A stretch of 9,227 nucleotides of DNA from an uncultured Campylobacter sp. (GTDB taxonomy: Bacteria > Campylobacterota > Campylobacteria > Campylobacterales > Campylobacteraceae), in the NCBI RefSeq assembly GCF_938030815.1, contig NZ_CALHII010000132.1, positions 1-9,227 on the forward strand. Direction: 5' to 3'. This document shows positions 7,209 through 9,227 of the stretch, piece after piece (within the stretch, counting starts at the first letter, position 1; each line of letters begins with the position of its first letter). Position numbers and translations under genes: made by a program. The notes beneath the pieces are model-generated. The model did no database searches. It was not told the DNA's origin and was given only the letters and a program-made list of their open reading frames with translations.

Positions 7209-7870
7209 ACTACTTTCACAGACAGATCCAGCTTTGGGGCGAGCAGACGCAGCGCGCGCTTGCGGACAAGCGCATCCTGATCATCGGCGCGGGCGGGCTT
7301 GGAAGCAGCCTTTCTTACGCTCTGGGCGCAAGCGGTATCGGGCGGATCAGCGTCGTAGATTTCGACACGGTGGCGCTTCACAACATCCACAGGCAAATTT
7401 TATTTACGCTCGAAGACGAGGGTAAATTTAAAGCGGACGTTTTTAAAAGTCGCACGGAAAGCCGCTACGACGGCGTGAGCGTAGAGGTGCATAAGAGTCG
7501 CGCGGAGGAATTTTTCGCTAGCGCGACCGCCTCGGGCGAGAAATTTGATCTCATTTTGGATGCGACCGATAATCTCGCCACGCGTGCGCAGATCGATGCA
7601 TTTGCTAAGCAAATAGGCGTGCCGTGGGTGTTCGCGTCGGTAGACAGCTGGCAGTGCCAAGTCTGCTTCGTGCAGAATGCGGATTTTAAATTTTTCCCGA
7701 GCCTAAACGCGACGCCTGCGGGCATAACGGCTGCGATCGTGATGTTTGCGGCAAGCTTTGAGGCAAACCTCGCTCTGCGTTATCTGGCGGGGCTTGAGGT
7801 CGAAAAAGACCTGCTTTACTATGCGAACTTTTTTGGCGGCGAGCTGGAAGTTAAGAAGATAAAATTGTAG
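7205..7870 (+). CDS. ThiF/MoeB/HesA-family E1-like adenylyltransferase, short form without zinc cysteines
   Basis: A 221-residue protein with the ATP-binding Rossmann fold of E1-like enzymes, which adenylate the C-terminus of ubiquitin-like sulfur carriers such as ThiS or MoaD. Visible are RQIQLWGEQTQ near the N-terminus, GAGGLGS (28-34), the acidic strand end VVDFD (50-54), HNIHRQ with Asn60 and Arg63, KFK (74-76), and DATDN (119-123). The C-terminal part (TPAGITAAIVMFAASFEANL) matches the last helices of MoeB/ThiF. The segment that normally holds a zinc CxxC, the mobile cysteine loop and the C-terminal CxxC is missing; CQVC at 151-154 lies at a different place. Adenylation is plausible, sulfur transfer by the usual cysteine is not. 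The start at 7205 overlaps the previous stop (ATGA). The ThiF versus MoeB role cannot be decided here. Confidence 0.85.
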   Translation: MNYFHRQIQLWGEQTQRALADKRILIIGAGGLGSSLSYALGASGIGRISVVDFDTVALHNIHRQILFTLEDEGKFKADVFKSRTESRYDGVSVEVHKSRAEEFFASATASGEKFDLILDATDNLATRAQIDAFAKQIGVPWVFASVDSWQCQVCFVQNADFKFFPSLNATPAGITAAIVMFAASFEANLALRYLAGLEVEKDLLYYANFFGGELEVKKIKL

Positions 7871-7875
7871 CCTGG

Positions 7876-7905
7876 GCTCGGGCTAGTTTAAATTTAAGCC
7901 CGAGC
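7876..7905. terminator. Hairpin at the convergent gene junction, possible bidirectional terminator
   Basis: A perfect 9-bp stem pairs GCTCGGGCT (7876-7884) with AGCCCGAGC (7897-7905) around a 12-base loop, AGTTTAAATTTA. It starts 5 bases after the stop of the last plus-strand gene and faces the minus-strand genes from the other side. Neither side has a clean run of T: plus strand continues TTGTGGGTTGACTTTAT, and the minus strand has a short TTTT some bases on. Termination is inferred from position and stem strength. Confidence 0.5.
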
Positions 7906-7931
7906 TTGTGGGTTGACTTTATATCAAAAAG

Positions 7932-7970
7932 CTAACTTTGAGTATGTTGATTTAACTCTTCTTCTGTCAT
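7932..7970 (-). CDS. Possible 12-residue peptide or truncated gene start
   Basis: ATG at 7970 reads MTEEELNQHTQS and then TAG. A strong AAGGAGA lies at 7976-7982, about six bases upstream, and the start comes 17 bases after the stop of the ankyrin-gene 3' part. It could be a real short peptide, or the first codons of a gene lost when this region was joined to the conserved operon. I recognise no homologue. The support is the ribosome binding site only. Confidence 0.3.
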   Translation of the reverse strand: MTEEELNQHTQS

Positions 7971-7975
7971 TTCAT

Positions 7976-7982
7976 TCTCCTT
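7976..7982 (-). promoter_or_regulatory. Strong Shine-Dalgarno sequence on the minus strand
   Basis: Reads AAGGAGA on the minus strand, near full complementarity to the 16S 3' end and stronger than most ribosome binding sites in this window, yet it serves only a 12-codon ORF. Confidence 0.5.
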
Positions 7983-7987
7983 AATAT

Positions 7988-8302
7988 CTAGTTTTCATAA
8001 GATTCTTTTATTGCATTTTTTATCTCATCGGATGAGATCTCATCTATATATTTATCTAGCTTTTTTAAATTATCTTTATACGGCCGATCAAGCTTACGAC
8101 CGTCTTTATCTCTGGTATACATATGGATGGATACCGCTTCCATTTCATTTAACTCGCTTGCAAATTTCGTATATTCATAAACATCTTTAAATGTAGAATT
8201 TCTATCTTTGCAATATTTGCGATATACCGTCGTTATAAGCGAAATTTCACTTTTAGGTATATAATAAGTTGCATCGTAGTTTATTTTATAATAACTATCC
8301 AA
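7988..8302 (-). CDS. Out-of-frame 3' part of the ankyrin-repeat gene
   Basis: About 104 residues from the TTG at 8302, ending in DEISSDEIKNAIKESYEN. The frame is open back to 8326 but contains no ATG or GTG near its beginning, and no ribosome binding site precedes the TTG, only the (TA)9 tract. It begins exactly where the upstream ankyrin frame fails, so I read it as the C-terminal part of the same protein. Removing one TA unit gives a continuous frame through the tract (NYIYIYSLDSYYK). The sequence is charged and probably helical (LKKLDKYIDEISSDEIKNAI), soluble, without a recognised domain. The alternative, an independent gene starting at TTG, is less likely. Confidence 0.6.
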   Translation of the reverse strand: MDSYYKINYDATYYIPKSEISLITTVYRKYCKDRNSTFKDVYEYTKFASELNEMEAVSIHMYTRDKDGRKLDRPYKDNLKKLDKYIDEISSDEIKNAIKESYEN

Positions 8303-9227
8303 ACTATATATATATATATATAGTTTCTATGACAATCATCATATTTTCGTTTTAGAAATTCCGGACTCGGTTGTCCACCTACGTTATACTGCATAAGCAG
8401 CTTTAAAATCGGTTCGTAATTTGGAGTGCCCGGAAATGTATCATATAACGAAAAATCATATTCGGTAATATCAAATCCATCCGTCGGTTCCGCTTTATCA
8501 TTTAATATTCCCTCAGGCACGACCTTCTTGATATCGTTTCCGTACCTTAGACCCACCGTAGAGTTTTGAAATTTCCAAATATATGGCTTGTAGCCGCTTT
8601 CTAATGCCATCTTTGCTATCTCATACATATTCGTATTCGTAAGATATGAAAAGAAATAATTCGGCTCTCCTATACTAATCATAGGGTAGTCGGTATCATA
8701 AATCAACGTAAAATTTCCGTCATCACTTATTTGTAGGGATTTTATATGGTTATAATTCGGCGGAAGCAGTCTGTTTCTAACGACTTCCGCCTCTTCAAAT
8801 TTAACCCCGTTGTCTAAAAGCAGTCTTACCGCTTTAGTAGCATTATTTTCTATAGCATAAGCCATAGCGGATAGTTTGTATTTGTCTTTTTTATGTATAT
8901 CCGCACCTAGCTTTATAAGCTCTTGGGTAGTATTCGTATCATTCCAAAAGCTAGAATACATCACGGGCGTTACCCCTCCGTGCATAATATGATCGACGGA
9001 TAGATTGTTATCTTTCATAAATTTTAAAATTTTATCAGTTTGCTTGCTTTTTAAAAGCCTTTTTAGCTCTACGTCTATGGCGGGTTCTTTAAATACGTTT
9101 TTCGGGTTTGAATTGTAATCTATATCCCAGTAGCGAAATGCGAAGCTATCGACCTCTTCTTGGGTTACGTATTTGCTAAGACCCGGCACTTTGGAAACAT
9201 TAGTATCTGAAGTAACGGTGAAATGGG
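8281..9227 (-). CDS. Ankyrin-repeat protein, 5' end outside window, frame broken at (TA)9
   Basis: The frame is open to the window edge on the minus strand (first residues HFTVTSDTNVSK), so the GTG at 9189 is probably not the start. Two ankyrin-like repeats are visible. The first lies at about 8979-8881 (GGVTPVMYSSFWN, then TTQELIKLGADIHKKD). The second lies at about 8880-8791 (KLSAMAYAIENNATKAVRLL, then LDNGVKF). Further downstream YEIAKMALESGYKP and YEPILKLLMQYNV resemble degenerate repeats. Ankyrin repeats mediate protein binding; partner and location are unknown. In this sequence the (TA)9 tract is read as YIYIYI, and the protein ends in a hydrophobic tail VWIVIIK at a TAA. With eight TA units it would continue for about 105 more residues. 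Base composition is much AT-richer than the neighbouring operon, which suggests acquisition. Confidence 0.75.
   Translation of the reverse strand, partial: HFTVTSDTNVSKVPGLSKYVTQEEVDSFAFRYWDIDYNSNPKNVFKEPAIDVELKRLLKSKQTDKILKFMKDNNLSVDHIMHGGVTPVMYSSFWNDTNTTQELIKLGADIHKKDKYKLSAMAYAIENNATKAVRLLLDNGVKFEEAEVVRNRLLPPNYNHIKSLQISDDGNFTLIYDTDYPMISIGEPNYFFSYLTNTNMYEIAKMALESGYKPYIWKFQNSTVGLRYGNDIKKVVPEGILNDKAEPTDGFDITEYDFSLYDTFPGTPNYEPILKLLMQYNVGGQPSPEFLKRKYDDCHRNYIYIYIVWIVIIK
8305..8322. repeat. (TA)9 dinucleotide tract inside the ankyrin gene
   Basis: Nine perfect TA units within coding sequence. On the minus strand nine units lead to the TAA at 8281-8283, ten units would give an immediate TAG, and eight units join the 5' frame to the 105-codon 3' frame. 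This is the arrangement expected for a slippage-prone on/off switch, though a sequencing or assembly error in the repeat would look the same. Confidence 0.85.

Noticed and set aside
7913..7948. TTGACT followed by TATGTT as a plus-strand promoter
   Set aside because: The spacing is 24 bases, too long, and no plus-strand gene follows.
8300..8302. TTG at 8302 as the start of an independent 104-residue gene
   Set aside because: No ribosome binding site precedes it, only the TA tract, and the frame joins the ankyrin gene if one TA is removed.
9187..9189. GTG at 9189 as the start of the ankyrin gene
   Set aside because: The frame stays open to the window edge and there is no good ribosome binding site before the GTG; the true start is probably beyond 9227.

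Overview
The window looks like part of a Campylobacter chromosome, probably one of the more GC-rich, mostly oral species (C. gracilis, C. showae or C. rectus type). I infer this from three things: recognisable epsilonproteobacterial protein sequences, the frequent AAATTTTA word set in otherwise GC-rich codons, and a gene order that matches what I remember of C. jejuni (ileS, small membrane ORF, gatA, guaB, then an xseB-like gene and an amidohydrolase-like gene). The species call is an inference; no search was run.

Positions 1-7870 hold one very compact plus-strand gene string that starts before the window. It contains the 3' two thirds of ileS, a 36-residue single-span membrane ORF, gatA, guaB, metX, xseB, a nitrilase-fold protein and a short ThiF/MoeB-type E1-like protein. 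Every junction is an overlap of 4 or 11 bases or a gap of at most 9 bases, and no internal promoter or terminator is evident. One transcript with translational coupling is therefore likely. The string mixes translation (IleS, GatA), GTP synthesis (GuaB), methionine synthesis (MetX) and DNA repair (XseB). The last two proteins keep recognisable folds but lack expected catalytic or metal-binding residues.

Positions 7871-7987 form a convergent junction with a perfect 9-bp GC-rich hairpin and a possible 12-residue ORF preceded by a strong ribosome binding site.

Positions 7988-9227 are clearly AT-richer and read on the minus strand. They encode an ankyrin-repeat protein whose 5' end lies beyond the window. 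The reading frame runs into a (TA)9 tract and stops shortly after it. A further 105 codons with no credible start of their own follow in another frame. One TA fewer would join the two parts into one protein of about 400 residues or more, so this is a candidate phase-variable (or freshly broken) gene.

The most unusual points are the (TA)9 tract in the ankyrin gene, an in-frame 18-bp tandem repeat inserted into a nitrilase-fold protein that seems to have lost its catalytic Lys and Cys, the small membrane ORF linking ileS to gatA, and the E1-like protein without zinc cysteines.
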